Shown: positions 8,014 to 18,953, numbered from the stretch's first letter. The stretch is DNA of 64,000 nt from Lachancea kluyveri NRRL Y-12651 (GCA_000149225.2 CM000694.1:1861623-1925622); one strand, 5' to 3'. Notes: generated by a model from the letters alone, not told the origin. Numbers and translations are program-made.

Positions 8014-10443
8014 TTATAAACTTTCCGGTAAGCGACCCATTATGTTAACAACAAGCGAAGTCCAGCCTGTGAAATGCTGTACACCAGAACCGTTGCCCGT
8101 TCTATGGTTATAGTTTTCATAGCAGTAGCCGTCTTGAGTCCAAACACGATGAACGTTGGAGATGAGATTCTGCCTCAAGTCGTGGTATAGCGTTTTGGCC
8201 AGGCGAACGGTATCATGATCAACTTCTGCAGTGGACCCACGGAAGTAATATTCCAATGCATCTAAACACAGATAGTTAATATTGATCCAAACCGGAGCCC
8301 TCCAGTAAACTTCACCAGTTTCGTAGAACTCATCTTTTTTTGACAATGATAACAACCCGAAATCGCTAAACAGCTTCTCGCTATCACTCATCAATTCCAC
8401 AATGTACTTCAAGTTAGGCGAGTCACGTGGTAGCAACTTCAAAGCGAATGGCAATAAAGAGATATAACCCTCATGGCACACGAAATCTCTGACATCATCA
8501 TCACTCTCGTCGTTTATTGTCAAGTCACAGTAGCAGTGGTCCTTTTCACTCCAGTGTAAGATGTCCAAGTTTTCGACGATATTATTTTCAATCTCATTAA
8601 ACCTGGAAACGTCTTCATCAATACCCAGAACCTGTGCAATCTGTTTTAACGACCGAGTCATAACCCCAACCCAAGCAAGCGCATCTACATGTAACTCTGC
8701 TACATCTGGTGGTTGTGATCTTGGATAATCATCCAGTCCACTCGGTAGACAGTGTGTAAAAGTCCTGCCAATCCATCTGTATGCTTCTTCTTCGTGCACG
8801 TTTTCATCTACAGAGTCCAAATACTCTTCAACCATACCCTTTTGAGTGTTTCTGAACCAATCGTAATGCTTCAATAATTTAGGATATACCTTTTTCGCGT
8901 AAGAGAGTAGTAATTCAGGTCTTTTCTTCAACTCTTCTGTGCCATAGGAAAGGGATTCTAAACCTTCAACTTCCTCTTTATCAGTATTCATTTCCTGATA
9001 TTCAAGTGCTTTAGTTAACATCTCACTGAAAGCTAACAGTAGTGTTGGTGGATTAGCAATGTTGGGGTTTTGCACTTGAAATTCCTCAGGAACCTTGCTT
9101 CTGGCTTCATCGCCTAATATTAATTCACGAGCTATCCAACCACTGTTATCTTCAATTAATTGGAACCAACTTTGTAAAATCTCCAAAACTAAATCAAAAT
9201 CATATTCCATAACTTGTAGCAGATGAAAACCTTCGTCCCAATAAAAGCCTCTGGGGAAGAAGGCTCTGCTAGGAACACAACTGAAAAGATCCAACGGTCC
9301 CTCTTCTTCTGGATGTTTTAAGTCAATTTTTTCAAATTGTTCTTCGTCAAATTGCGTGGTGCGGTCCACCATCTGTGTGCCATGAAAGTAACCTATCCCG
9401 CCAAGTAGATTGGAAAGTGTTTCGTGCGCAAACTTTTTATACTTTTCATCAATACTAAACTTCTTTTCAAATCTGGTGCGAATTTCATCCAGAGTCCGAG
9501 CAATCAAATTTGACATTTCACTGCTGTGTATACGTTGTTTTGAAGTTTTCTTGCTGAAGATAACATCGAATTCGAATGGCGTACGAGTATCAAACGTTTT
9601 CTGAATAAAATGAAAGTTGCCCGGCGGAAAACCGTGAATATTTCTCAAAGTGAAAGCACTCGGCAATGAGGATGGGTCCAATTTATCATTTTTAGCAAGC
9701 AAGTCTTGTACCGAGTCTCCTAGTAGGGTTTGAAAAATATCTTTAGCTTTCCAAACCTGATCATCTGGAACAGTGATTGAGACATGACTAGTCTTGGAAC
9801 TATCTGCATCTGGAGCTAGAACATGACCACGAGAATAGTACTCGCCGAGAACATCGTCAATGGAAATGTCATACTCGTCCAATTCTGGTGCAATACCATT
9901 TAACTTAATATGTTTGTGATCATAATTCTCAACGTTAAGCGCTGTTAAGTGGCCGTCTTTCCCATTTTGGTTCAAGTAAAATATCAATGACGTTGCACTA
10001 AGCCTTTCCGTATCCAAAGGTTCACCGTGAACCCTAACGCCCCAATTTTGGCCATCTTTACTTTTAACAAAATAAAAAGTCAAGTTAACGTTGTTTTCTT
10101 TATCAATAATTACTTCCTTTCCACCAATCCTCGGATCGTACGATTCCCAGCCATATTTCTCTAACCTGTCATCTTGACTGACAAAGTGTCTCATATTACT
10201 TAGAGAGCGTGAGTGAGTAGTATCAAACCACATGGCACCTAATAGAAATGGATGATCATTGAGATATCTGGGTCGAATTCCAAAATAGCAGTTAGACCTG
10301 TATGGTGCCCATAGTAGAGAGTCATTGGTGAAAGTTTCAAAGCTATGAGCGGAGGAGGATGGATCAAAAGTATCAGCTTTCTGCGCAATTGCGAAGGCAA
10401 TCGTAGAAATAAAAAGTACAACACCCTTAAGCATTATATGCAT
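8014..10443 (-). CDS. CWH41: Processing alpha-glucosidase I (GH63)
   Basis: ER mannosyl-oligosaccharide glucosidase I removes the outermost alpha-1,2-glucose from the Glc3Man9GlcNAc2 N-glycan just after its transfer to protein; it is also needed for normal beta-1,6-glucan. The 809-residue product starts with a hydrophobic signal-anchor (MLKGVVLFISTIAFAIAQ), followed by motifs shared with the yeast enzyme: ESLLWAPYRSNCYFGIRPRY is nearly matched, then YGWESYDPRIGGKEV, FFPRGFYWDEGFHLLQ, THCLPSGLDDYPRSQPPD and HFTGWTSLVVNIMGR at the C-terminus. S. cerevisiae Cwh41 is 833 residues. The open frame extends upstream to a GTG at 10455; I use the ATG at 10443, and the ATG at 10434 is also possible. It works with the oligosaccharyltransferase encoded by STT3, 17 kb away. 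Confidence 0.95.
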   Translation of the reverse strand: MHIMLKGVVLFISTIAFAIAQKADTFDPSSSAHSFETFTNDSLLWAPYRSNCYFGIRPRYLNDHPFLLGAMWFDTTHSRSLSNMRHFVSQDDRLEKYGWESYDPRIGGKEVIIDKENNVNLTFYFVKSKDGQNWGVRVHGEPLDTERLSATSLIFYLNQNGKDGHLTALNVENYDHKHIKLNGIAPELDEYDISIDDVLGEYYSRGHVLAPDADSSKTSHVSITVPDDQVWKAKDIFQTLLGDSVQDLLAKNDKLDPSSLPSAFTLRNIHGFPPGNFHFIQKTFDTRTPFEFDVIFSKKTSKQRIHSSEMSNLIARTLDEIRTRFEKKFSIDEKYKKFAHETLSNLLGGIGYFHGTQMVDRTTQFDEEQFEKIDLKHPEEEGPLDLFSCVPSRAFFPRGFYWDEGFHLLQVMEYDFDLVLEILQSWFQLIEDNSGWIARELILGDEARSKVPEEFQVQNPNIANPPTLLLAFSEMLTKALEYQEMNTDKEEVEGLESLSYGTEELKKRPELLLSYAKKVYPKLLKHYDWFRNTQKGMVEEYLDSVDENVHEEEAYRWIGRTFTHCLPSGLDDYPRSQPPDVAELHVDALAWVGVMTRSLKQIAQVLGIDEDVSRFNEIENNIVENLDILHWSEKDHCYCDLTINDESDDDVRDFVCHEGYISLLPFALKLLPRDSPNLKYIVELMSDSEKLFSDFGLLSLSKKDEFYETGEVYWRAPVWININYLCLDALEYYFRGSTAEVDHDTVRLAKTLYHDLRQNLISNVHRVWTQDGYCYENYNHRTGNGSGVQHFTGWTSLVVNIMGRLPESL

Positions 10444-11002
10444 GTACCTTTTCACTTTCTTCCTTTGTTTACGTGTTAGTTCCTACTATAGGGCAGAAAG
10501 CCGGTAACTTGGGCATTTTGCGCAAAGCGAACATTTTGTAAGCCCCAGATTCTTGTAGACAGTGTTTTTCAGGAGGGAAATCATTGAAAAAAAAGTAACT
10601 CCAAGTTCCTTCGAGCTTTAACCAACTTTTAGCTAACTTTCTCTCTTTCAACTAGAATAATGAATCCACACTTTGGGTACAGTTGTCTTATACGTTTTTG
10701 AGTGTTCGCGTTCATTTTATTTACTCAATGCGTTAAAGCTAATTAACGTATAAGTCGGTGGTGCGAAGGAAGAACAATGAAGTAGCAAGCAACCATACAT
10801 ATACATATATATATATATAGTGCTCTGGGGAACACGGGCGAAGAAAATTTATGACTGGGTAGGATACAGTACACAACGTTACAAATCAAATGCCTTAGAT
10901 AACGAGCGGGCTCTCAACTCGACGTAAGCTTGATGAGAATAAAATATTTATTCATGCAAAAGGGTATAAAAGAAAACTAATATGAATGCAAAAAACTGTA
11001 TG
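10444..11002. other. Intergenic region CWH41-RRN6
   Basis: This 559-bp gap holds the CWH41 promoter and the RRN6 3' end (both genes point left). The only structure I see is a CA/TA-rich simple stretch near 10793-10820, too short to be more than a promoter microsatellite. No gene is apparent. Confidence 0.7.
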
Positions 11003-13816
11003 CTAACCAAAACCACCAACCCTTTTCTTTCTTTTTTTGAGACGCTGAGAACTTTGAGGTTGTGAGAACATGGGGATTGGTGGTTGGGAGGAAGAGGTTA
11101 ATGAAAAAGCTGGCGTCATAGTGTCGGGTAAACTGCTTGATTGTTGAGAGGATGGTGGATCTGCTGAGTTTGATGTGTTGGAATGTTTCAATCCAGTTTG
11201 AGACATCCTTTGTGAAGTTAACAGCCCAGGTCTACGATGAGGTTTTTGGCTCCTTTTCACAATAGGCTGAGATGATCTAATAGTTGGAGGAATTTGTGAT
11301 GGTTGTGAAAAAGACATCTGTGGTCTGTTCTGTGCCGATAGCATTTTTAGCTCCTCTGAACTATCTAAAGTGTCATCATTGTCCCATAAATCCAAAATTT
11401 CTTGGTATCCCCTGGGTAGTGAAGTATATGATTCCGTTTTGACTTCTGAAATCTTGGAGGGACGATAAAAACACGTAGTCTGTAACGCAATGTCCTTAAC
11501 GATTTCTTTAGTTAATATTTCCGAGTTAGAAGATACTGATGCCCAACATTGCAATAACTTATTATAAAAGAGCTCTAAGCTGTCAATAGGCTCTTTTAAG
11601 AGGGAAATTGAAGCTGTTGATATCTTTGTGAAAGAGATATTGTGTCTTTCATAATACTCCATAAACTGCTGTAATAAGGAGTTAAATTCATCAACGTTTT
11701 CAAAATATCCAGGCCCCTCCGTCATATCGTACAAACAACACACACTCAAGTTATTTTCACAGTCGGAATTGTTTTGCTCAGTTTGAACCCAGGATTCAAT
11801 AATATTGTTCATAATTTCTGAAAGTTTGTATCCATAATCTTGGAAATTAGAAAAATCTTGTGAAGGATCGTAGTGTTTTAAAATATCTGGGAGAGCACCC
11901 TCCATATATTGAGGTATTCTTTTAAGCTGGTGTGCATCCCGACTAGTTGCCTCGTTTTTATTGTCCTGTAAGTTATCTGCAAAGTGAACATGCTTTCCTG
12001 GACTTTGCAAGACTTTTCCCGGCACATTGCCAACAAGGTACCTTATAATTCTAGGGCTTGTGAGTCCTCTGATGTAAAAAGAGCAAAATATTTCGCTCGA
12101 ATCGCCATCCATATCCCAATCATCCGTAAAGTTGGTTAACAGTTTAATACTATCAATGCCGTTTTTAATATCAGGAACATTTATCAAAAAGGAATCCCCA
12201 ACTGACCGGAAAATATCCTGATATAGCGAGAATGTGTGAACGTAAACGAAAGTGGTAAGCTTTGAATAAATATAAACAAAAAAAAGATCTTTCTCACCTG
12301 CAAAGTTCTTTATTTCCTGGGCAGTCAGCTTTATAGAGACATCTTCTAAAGTTATTCCGTGCTTCCACGATATAACTCGCTCAATTTGTTCACCAGTCGT
12401 CCTCAAAAAAATTATCTCTTTAGATGTGAGTAAAACTCCATAGTTATCATTGACCCTTTTATAGTCCTCTATGCAAGACCAGGTTTTTGCCTGAACAACT
12501 TCTAGTTGCCATTTGTTTACAAAGTCCAGCTCTACCATTTTTGACCTATCCATAATCAGTAACCTTGTATGTGTACCAGACCATACTATCCTTCTCCAAG
12601 AAGAAATCTCCTCCGCATCAAATATAGTACCTCTCTTGTGGGTAGATAGCTTTAGTTTTGTCGATCTTTTCAAAGTTTTAGGAATATTACCTAGACACCA
12701 ATTTCCTTTACTGTCTACGATAGCAAACTCTGCAATATCCCAAGGATTAAATGCAACGTCAACAATCGGAAACTCTTCAAATGCGATAAATGGCAATGGA
12801 TCGTACTGTTTCACTGATATGATACGCTTAGAAGTATCAATGTGGTCAACTTTAATAACATGCAAAGAATTTTCAGTAATGGTAAAGATTAAATTGGAAC
12901 ACCTACTCAGACTCGGTGATAGCTCGGGAATTTTAATACATTTAATGGGCGATTTTAAATCTATGCACGTAACTTCATCATGTTTATGCGTCCCTAACGT
13001 CTTGAGTTTTTTAACCTCTTCGTAATTGTTTCCGGGCTTAGAGATGTTCCTTTGAAAATCCAAAGTTTGTGGAGTCATTAGTGCAATATTAAGCATAGAA
13101 TTTGTGGATCCTGATGAAAAAACAATGACATTTTCATGGTCTCTATTCATGCGTAGACTTTTGGTGGTATGAATCCCTCCTATAGTGAACGAATTAATTT
13201 TTGTAGGGTCGATGATTTTAAAATCTCTATTGATGCTCTGTTGCTCGAAAATTCCTGATTTCAGCTGGTCAGACATGAAACCATAGCTGTTGTCTATATG
13301 CAAAGTGTCTTGGTGGGTTAAAGTTGATATAAGCTCCTCTGGAACATAATCTTGTGGTGATAACGGAGTGCCATTTTTAGTTTCATATGTGGGGTCTGTA
13401 CTAACATCGACATCCCTGAAAAATTTGAGAGAGTTTGACATCTTGGGGATAATGTCGCCCCAATGATTTCTAGCCAAAAATGTTTTCTGTAGTTCGTAGT
13501 ATTCATCTTCATCCAAAGATTCATCTAGGGATTCATCACTGCAATCATCAAGTTCACTTTGGCTCAGCTCTTGTTCGGCGAAACCACCGTTCCCTATGGT
13601 GCGAGGTGACTCGCACAGAAATGTTCTGGAATTTGGAACCAAGCCCAACTTTGTGACTTTAGAAAGTTTATAGTCGTTACTGGAAAGCCAGGGCTTCTCT
13701 TCACTGTGTGCTGACTCGGTCGATGTTACATATAAATTCGAATCACTAACGCCCAGGCCTAACTGAATACCAATCTTTTTTTCACTAGGCAAAAAATGTT
13801 GTCCGTAAGACATCAT
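11003..13816 (-). CDS. RRN6: RNA polymerase I core factor subunit Rrn6
   Basis: Rrn6 with Rrn7 and Rrn11 forms the core factor that recruits RNA polymerase I to the rDNA promoter. The 937-residue product matches S. cerevisiae Rrn6 (894 residues) in many blocks: HIDTSKRIISVKQYDPLPFI, the FNPWDIAEFAIVDSKGNW segment, ISSWRRIVWS, ELDFVNKWQLEVVQAKTWS, LDLFYNKLLQCW-like LELFYNKLLQCWASVSSNSE with LTKEIVKDIA, and the C-terminal KKRKKRVGGFG that mirrors the basic GFG end of the yeast protein. The middle is a beta-propeller-like region and the C-terminal ~100 residues are Ser/Gln-rich and probably disordered. Two ATGs begin the frame (13816 and 13813). The S. cerevisiae gene is YBL014C on chromosome II; here it sits between CWH41 and TRP5, both chromosome VII genes. 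Confidence 0.95.
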   Translation of the reverse strand: MMSYGQHFLPSEKKIGIQLGLGVSDSNLYVTSTESAHSEEKPWLSSNDYKLSKVTKLGLVPNSRTFLCESPRTIGNGGFAEQELSQSELDDCSDESLDESLDEDEYYELQKTFLARNHWGDIIPKMSNSLKFFRDVDVSTDPTYETKNGTPLSPQDYVPEELISTLTHQDTLHIDNSYGFMSDQLKSGIFEQQSINRDFKIIDPTKINSFTIGGIHTTKSLRMNRDHENVIVFSSGSTNSMLNIALMTPQTLDFQRNISKPGNNYEEVKKLKTLGTHKHDEVTCIDLKSPIKCIKIPELSPSLSRCSNLIFTITENSLHVIKVDHIDTSKRIISVKQYDPLPFIAFEEFPIVDVAFNPWDIAEFAIVDSKGNWCLGNIPKTLKRSTKLKLSTHKRGTIFDAEEISSWRRIVWSGTHTRLLIMDRSKMVELDFVNKWQLEVVQAKTWSCIEDYKRVNDNYGVLLTSKEIIFLRTTGEQIERVISWKHGITLEDVSIKLTAQEIKNFAGEKDLFFVYIYSKLTTFVYVHTFSLYQDIFRSVGDSFLINVPDIKNGIDSIKLLTNFTDDWDMDGDSSEIFCSFYIRGLTSPRIIRYLVGNVPGKVLQSPGKHVHFADNLQDNKNEATSRDAHQLKRIPQYMEGALPDILKHYDPSQDFSNFQDYGYKLSEIMNNIIESWVQTEQNNSDCENNLSVCCLYDMTEGPGYFENVDEFNSLLQQFMEYYERHNISFTKISTASISLLKEPIDSLELFYNKLLQCWASVSSNSEILTKEIVKDIALQTTCFYRPSKISEVKTESYTSLPRGYQEILDLWDNDDTLDSSEELKMLSAQNRPQMSFSQPSQIPPTIRSSQPIVKRSQKPHRRPGLLTSQRMSQTGLKHSNTSNSADPPSSQQSSSLPDTMTPAFSLTSSSQPPIPMFSQPQSSQRLKKRKKRVGGFG

Positions 13817-14016
13817 GTGCTCGGTAAAGTTGGGAATATGGGTCGATCCACCTATGATACGAGTACTTGTTTTTACTAGATCAGATGATGTAAAGGCTCA
13901 TCTCAGAGGCAACTGCCTCCTCAAAATTTTCAATGTCACGTATAACGAGATATATAAAACTAAGTAAATATTTTCAGTATTTTTACAGTTCTATAGAACT
14001 ACTTACTCCACGGCTT

Positions 14017-16140
14017 TTAAGCACTTGGATCTTCTTCGAATCTCAAATCCCATCCGATTTGTGGGCCCAGCTTTGGTAAAACTTCTGCGACGCTTTGGAC
14101 ATCCTTATCACCTCTACCAGAAATGTTGATAATGACGTGTTGGTCTGGCTTCATTGTTTTAGCCAGTTCTACAGCACCATACACAGCATGGGAGGATTCA
14201 AGAGCTGGTATAATACCTTCTAGTTGAGATAGAAGTTTGAAACCTTCCAAAGCTTGGGCATCAGTAGCTGCGATAAACTCGGCACGGCCTGAGGCCTTCC
14301 ATGAGGCCAATTCTGGACCAACACCTGGGTAATCCAGGCCGGCACTAACCGAGTGAGTGTCATGGACTTGACCATCGCTATCTTGTAAAACGTAAGTTTT
14401 CACACCGTGGAAAACACCGGGTCTACCGACGGTTAAAGTGGCAGAATGGTAAGAGGTATCAACACCATCACCACCAGCTTCAACACCCAGTAGTTTGACG
14501 GAGGTGTCATTTTCAAATGGAGAAAACATACCAGTGGAGTTAGAACCACCACCAACACAAGCAACAATAGCGTCTGGTAGCTTGCCATCATTCAATTTAG
14601 CAAATTGCTCTTTTGTCTCATTACCAATAACACTTTGGAAAGTACGGACTAAAGTTGGATATGGGTGAGGACCAATAGCAGAACCAACAACGTAGTGGGT
14701 GCTTTCTAAGTTAGAGACCCAGAAACGGAAGGCTTCGGAGGTAGCATCCCTTAAAGTTTGAGTACCGTTCTTGACGGCAACAACCTCGGCACCCAAGATC
14801 TTCATTCTGAAAACATTTAAAGCTTGACGACGAACATCTTCGGCACCCATGAATACAGTACATGGCAAACCAAATTTAGCACAGGCAGTAGCAGTGGCGA
14901 CACCATGTTGACCAGCACCAGTTTCAGCAATAATCTTCTTCTTACCTAGCCTCTTAGCAAGCAAAACTTGTGCCAAGGCATTGTTGATTTTATGGGAACC
15001 AGTGTGATTCAAATCTTCTCTCTTGAGCCAGATCTGGGCACCACCACAATGTTCACTCAGTCTTTCAGCTTTGTGGAAAGACGAAGGGCGGCCAATATAA
15101 GAGTACAGGCTTTTAAACTCTTCCCAAAACTCAGGATCAGCAGCTGCGTTTTCAAAGCCCTGTTCAAGCTCCCTTAGACAGGCATGCAAAGCTTCTGGAA
15201 CATACTGTCCACCAAAATCACCGAATCTAGTTGGAAACTTGTGAACTTCGTTAAATTCGTCAGCGATTGCCTTTTTCTCAGTAACTTCTCTGAGACTTTT
15301 CTCTTGCAAAGCTTTGAATTCATCTTTAGATAGAACTTCATGCTTAACACCACCCAGTATTTCTTCCGTGTAATTCTTAGCAGTAGAGTAACGTTCACCT
15401 TCTTTAGATTCACCTACCAAAGTAACAATTCTGGAGCCAATAACGACACCATCAGAAACTTGACCTACTGTAGTAAAGTGCTCTCTAGTAGAAACACCGA
15501 AACCGACAGCCAATGGAATTTCACCAGCATGCTTTCTGACACGACCGATTAATTGAGAAAGGTCATTAGCAACAGAACTTTGAGCACCAGTGGTACCCAT
15601 TCTAGAAACGACATAAATAAAGGAGTCCGCAATGTGAGATAATAGCTCTAATCTTTCATCTGTTGTAGAAGGAGCGACTAGTGGAATCAAACTCAACCCG
15701 TTTTGGCGCACGTAGTTCCTTACCTTTAAAGCTTCTTCTGGTGGTAAATCGACAATGATAAAACCACTTGCACCAGCAGTAGCAGCATCCCTAATGAATT
15801 TTTCCTCCCCATAGTTTAGAATAGGATTATAGTAACCCATCAAAATAATTGGAACAGTGACGCCGCTGTCTCTTGCCTCACGAACCAAGTCCAAGGTTTT
15901 AGACATAGTGATACCATTCTCCAAGGCAGTAGTATTAGCTACTTGGATAGTGGGACCATCCGCAATGGGATCGGAAAATGGAAGACCCAACTCAATCACG
16001 TCTACACCACCGTCTTGGAAACCCTTCAAAATTGGAATCGTGTCTTCGACAGATGGGTAGCCAGCCGTCATGAAGGTGACCAAGGCATTACGGTTTTCAG
16101 CCTTAGCGTTAGCAAAGGTTTGTCTTAACAATTCAGACAT
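14017..16140 (-). CDS. TRP5: Tryptophan synthase (fused alpha-beta)
   Basis: Catalyses the last two steps of tryptophan synthesis: the N-terminal alpha domain cleaves indole-3-glycerol phosphate and the C-terminal beta domain joins indole to serine with PLP. The start at 16140 ([20 protein letters not shown]) gives 707 residues, the length of the S. cerevisiae enzyme; the frame upstream of this ATG is not used. The alpha domain (~1-260) shows [20 protein letters not shown] with the catalytic Glu and Asp, and [12 protein letters not shown]. The beta domain (~310-707) shows [18 protein letters not shown], the PLP lysine in [31 protein letters not shown] and GGGSNSTG. A Gcn4 site lies about 105 bp upstream, as expected for general amino-acid control. 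Confidence 0.98.
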   Translation of the reverse strand: MSELLRQTFANAKAENRNALVTFMTAGYPSVEDTIPILKGFQDGGVDVIELGLPFSDPIADGPTIQVANTTALENGITMSKTLDLVREARDSGVTVPIILMGYYNPILNYGEEKFIRDAATAGASGFIIVDLPPEEALKVRNYVRQNGLSLIPLVAPSTTDERLELLSHIADSFIYVVSRMGTTGAQSSVANDLSQLIGRVRKHAGEIPLAVGFGVSTREHFTTVGQVSDGVVIGSRIVTLVGESKEGERYSTAKNYTEEILGGVKHEVLSKDEFKALQEKSLREVTEKKAIADEFNEVHKFPTRFGDFGGQYVPEALHACLRELEQGFENAAADPEFWEEFKSLYSYIGRPSSFHKAERLSEHCGGAQIWLKREDLNHTGSHKINNALAQVLLAKRLGKKKIIAETGAGQHGVATATACAKFGLPCTVFMGAEDVRRQALNVFRMKILGAEVVAVKNGTQTLRDATSEAFRFWVSNLESTHYVVGSAIGPHPYPTLVRTFQSVIGNETKEQFAKLNDGKLPDAIVACVGGGSNSTGMFSPFENDTSVKLLGVEAGGDGVDTSYHSATLTVGRPGVFHGVKTYVLQDSDGQVHDTHSVSAGLDYPGVGPELASWKASGRAEFIAATDAQALEGFKLLSQLEGIIPALESSHAVYGAVELAKTMKPDQHVIINISGRGDKDVQSVAEVLPKLGPQIGWDLRFEEDPSA

Positions 16141-16243
16141 GCTTTTATTATTATGCTTGTCTCGTTCAGAAAGAAAGAAAAAAAGTGTGTTAGGCTGAGA
16201 TTTGCTTCTTATATGCATCTATCTGAAAATTTGATGTTTCTTT

Positions 16244-16250
16244 TGAGTCA
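16244..16250. promoter_or_regulatory. Gcn4 binding site upstream of TRP5
   Basis: A perfect TGAGTCA (Gcn4/AP-1 consensus) lies 104 bp upstream of the TRP5 ATG. TRP5 is a known Gcn4 target in S. cerevisiae, so sequence and context agree. Confidence 0.75.
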
Positions 16251-16353
16251 TCCACCATCATGTATCATCACGAACGACATCACGTGGCCAATGCGAAAGT
16301 AATACCATTCATAACTTCTACTATATATCTTCTGATTAGGCAACCTTTACAGC

Positions 16354-17397
16354 TTACTGTAAAAAGTCGACATTTAGGCTATTTAAGTCTAAGTTGTTCA
16401 AATCAATATTATTTAAGTCCAGGCTACCGTTGTTGTTAGCACTGCCATTAGGAAAAGGTGGGATACTCGCAGTTGGGGCGTTGTTGTTACTGCTATTGGT
16501 ATTATTACTGTTGTCAAACATAGACATATTTAAGATGTTTGCTGGAGTGATGTTGTTCATGTTAAATTGTTGAGAAGGTGTTTGTATGTGCCTAGATTGT
16601 TGCTGCTGCTGTTGCTGCTGCTGGAATTTTCGAGGACTGACATTACTATTACCACCCCCTTGGACACTCCCTGTAAACTGTTGCGCACCTATACTGTTAA
16701 TTGGGGACATCACATTCATCGGACTACTCATCATATTCATCGGAGATACATTGGAAAGTATTTGAGAGGGGTTTGTCGCTACAGAAACCGGTGCAGCCGG
16801 GGTGGACTGTGGCTTGCTTGTAGGCATCGGAGTGGCAGCAACACTTGTAGTTGTATTTTTCTTTGTTTGTCTTGGTTTCCTTGGCTTTTTTGTCGCGTTG
16901 GAATTCGTTGTTGCAGTTGGAGTATTCACATTACTATTCGGAGTCCCAGCGCTAGACTTGTTTCTTTTAAAATTACTCGGAGAATTTGTATTTGCTGCAG
17001 AAAATGGTTGAGCAGACACTTGCACACCATCCAACTCTTTGAGGGATTCTAATGGATAGAATTTCTTGTTGTGATTGCTATTAGAATATTCTTGCATGGT
17101 TTCGAACAGTGGTTGCAACTTTTCATAATCGTCAGAAAGGGCCTGAATCCTGGAGTACACTTCGAGTAGTTTGCTCCGGATTAACAAAAACCTTTCTTGT
17201 GGCGTTTTGTTATCCACTTGGTCAATTTTTGCAACACTGTTTAAAAAATCGTTAAAGCATAACCTTATAGGAAGTATGGATTCCTGGGTAGTGGCAATCT
17301 GCTGTTGAATAGCTTCTTTGTGTGCGCCATCCGAGGAAAGCTTATCCTCTAATTCAGATAGCGTAGTTTTTGGAGATAAGCTCTCTAATATACCCAT
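16354..17397 (-). CDS. PGD1: Mediator tail subunit Med3 (Pgd1)
   Basis: Med3 is part of the Mediator tail module with Med2 and Med15 and helps activators such as Gcn4 recruit Mediator. The 347-residue product from the ATG at 17397 (MGILESLSPKTTLSELEDKL) has an alpha-helical N-terminal part (~1-110, with IQQQIATTQESILPIRLCFN and a YEKLQPLFETMQEY segment like the yeast LQPLFSTVPEYL). A low-complexity middle carries KKPRKPRQTKK, shared with S. cerevisiae Pgd1, plus a poly-Gln run, and the C-terminus has NITPANILNMSMF and a DLNNLDLNSLNVDFLQ tail matching the yeast end. S. cerevisiae Pgd1 is 397 residues. An in-frame ATG at 17478 would add 27 residues; I prefer the inner one. Adjacency to TRP5 matches S. 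cerevisiae. Confidence 0.93.
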   Translation of the reverse strand: MGILESLSPKTTLSELEDKLSSDGAHKEAIQQQIATTQESILPIRLCFNDFLNSVAKIDQVDNKTPQERFLLIRSKLLEVYSRIQALSDDYEKLQPLFETMQEYSNSNHNKKFYPLESLKELDGVQVSAQPFSAANTNSPSNFKRNKSSAGTPNSNVNTPTATTNSNATKKPRKPRQTKKNTTTSVAATPMPTSKPQSTPAAPVSVATNPSQILSNVSPMNMMSSPMNVMSPINSIGAQQFTGSVQGGGNSNVSPRKFQQQQQQQQQSRHIQTPSQQFNMNNITPANILNMSMFDNSNNTNSSNNNAPTASIPPFPNGSANNNGSLDLNNIDLNNLDLNSLNVDFLQ

Positions 17398-17955
17398 GCT
17401 CAACTTGCTGTTGCTGTTGCTTCGTTGGGAGCAGATAACTGCTATTTCCACTTTGAGATAATGCGTACCAAAGTACATTGAACCATTCCATTGCCAGAAC
17501 CAATTACGTACAATACGATATCAACAAAAAGGGAAAGGGCCTCTAATTGGAGGATTTGGAAGGGTAGCCAGAGTTAACTGACACCTGAAACATTAGTGAA
17601 AACAGCCATGACCAGAGCATATGCATGTGTATAGTCCAGAGAACATATAAAGTAGCTTGGGATTTTTTCAATTGGAAATTGTGTGAAATATCAATGTAAT
17701 GACCGGCAAGTATAAGAGATAATCATACTTTTTGGGCTCGGCAAGCGTTTAAAGTTTGATTGTTTTGCTACAGGCTCGAGCTCTAGCCTTGATCTACAAG
17801 TTCGTAGAGTTTGAATAGGAATGCACTTTTCCTTTTAGCATCTTCTATTCTTTTTTTTGCTCAATACCCTCCATCACTTCTCTGATACAGCTTGTTTGTA
17901 GAGTTGTAGCTATTACTCTCTATCGAAGCTTTATATATATATATAATCGCATAGT
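17398..17955. other. Intergenic region PGD1 - unrecognised gene
   Basis: 558 bp without a gene. It serves as PGD1 promoter and as 3' region of the next gene leftward. A short TA repeat (near 17932-17944) close to the 3' end of the neighbouring gene could act in 3'-end formation. Nothing else stands out. Confidence 0.6.
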
Positions 17956-18849
17956 TTAAGATCTTCTCTTTTTAAAAATTACCACCCTATTTCCCGAAGG
18001 TTTTGTTTCTATATCCCACCTTCTTGAAACCGTATCCTCTATGTTATTGAACATCCCGGCAAACCAACCATTCTCTAGGAAAATCAATGGTATTTGGTTG
18101 TAGCATTTACTGACCAAGGCCAACGTATTCTCTTTCATTAATTCAAAACTAGGCAAAGCCATGATAAACCTTCGCAACAAAGATCCATGGAGTAGTTCAC
18201 TAACAATTTTGAACCACTTAGAGGATGGATAGCATCTTGTGCAATATATCATTGACAGGTTGTTACAAGTTTGGTAGTATTCTGTATTCTTTAAATATTC
18301 TGTCGATAGTCTCAGGCTCTTTTCAATGTTATTTTCAACATGGGACACATACAATGCATAACATGCTGAAAATTCATCTAGCTGGTGCTTGTACTCCATC
18401 ACTGGCCGCAGTGTGTATAGGGCAAATTCTAGACATAGAAAAATGTTGCTGATGTCTCCCTTGTCTAAGTAGTAATTCAGTGAAGTTGTGCTTACTTCTA
18501 AGGTAAAGTTTACAAACCGCTCGTCGGACAGATGACTTTGAAAAATGCTGACGATAACTTCTCTGATCTTTCTTAGGCCATGGTTTATCAAATCGCTACC
18601 TGGATCCTGTTCGTACTTTAACATGATAGTCTTCCAAAACTCTTCTCTGGAACTCTCGCTTTGTTGTAATTCTTGAATGCCTTCGTGATTCCCACTCATT
18701 CTGCTTAACAGCGCTCTATCCTTCAGTGGGTCGTTCAATATTGCTGCCCGAGTTTTAGAAGAGAATTTTTCTTTTCGCAGCCGTAACCTCTCATTTTCTT
18801 CATTCACATAGCCGTCACGGATATGTGTCCTACGGTTACTGCGCTTCAT
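17956..18849 (-). CDS. Unrecognised protein with a basic, importin-beta-binding-like N-terminus
   Basis: I do not recognise this 297-residue protein, and I know of no gene at this place in S. cerevisiae. The ATG at 18849 gives MKRSNRRTHIRDGYVNEENE followed by RLRLRKEKFSSKTRAAIL. This Arg/Lys-rich start resembles the importin-beta-binding (IBB) domain of importin alpha (RRT..., ELRRRR..., VELRK...), but the match is partial. The rest (~60-280) looks mainly helical with regularly placed Leu and Ile, for example LEFALYTLRPVMEYKHQLDE and ENTLALVSKCYNQIPLIFLE, compatible with a helical-repeat fold; the C-terminus is basic (FKKRRS). The frame also opens upstream at a GTG (18897), which I do not use. 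It shares a 104-bp divergent promoter with FMT1. Good codon structure makes a real gene likely; function is unknown. Confidence 0.75.
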   Translation of the reverse strand: MKRSNRRTHIRDGYVNEENERLRLRKEKFSSKTRAAILNDPLKDRALLSRMSGNHEGIQELQQSESSREEFWKTIMLKYEQDPGSDLINHGLRKIREVIVSIFQSHLSDERFVNFTLEVSTTSLNYYLDKGDISNIFLCLEFALYTLRPVMEYKHQLDEFSACYALYVSHVENNIEKSLRLSTEYLKNTEYYQTCNNLSMIYCTRCYPSSKWFKIVSELLHGSLLRRFIMALPSFELMKENTLALVSKCYNQIPLIFLENGWFAGMFNNIEDTVSRRWDIETKPSGNRVVIFKKRRS

Positions 18850-18953
18850 GTGTGTATTATCTTTGTATTTGCTGTAATCGATAACCAAATTCCACACCCG
18901 CTTCGTTCAAGTAACAAGACAAGAACGCAGGTTACAACAAAAAAAAAAAAAGG

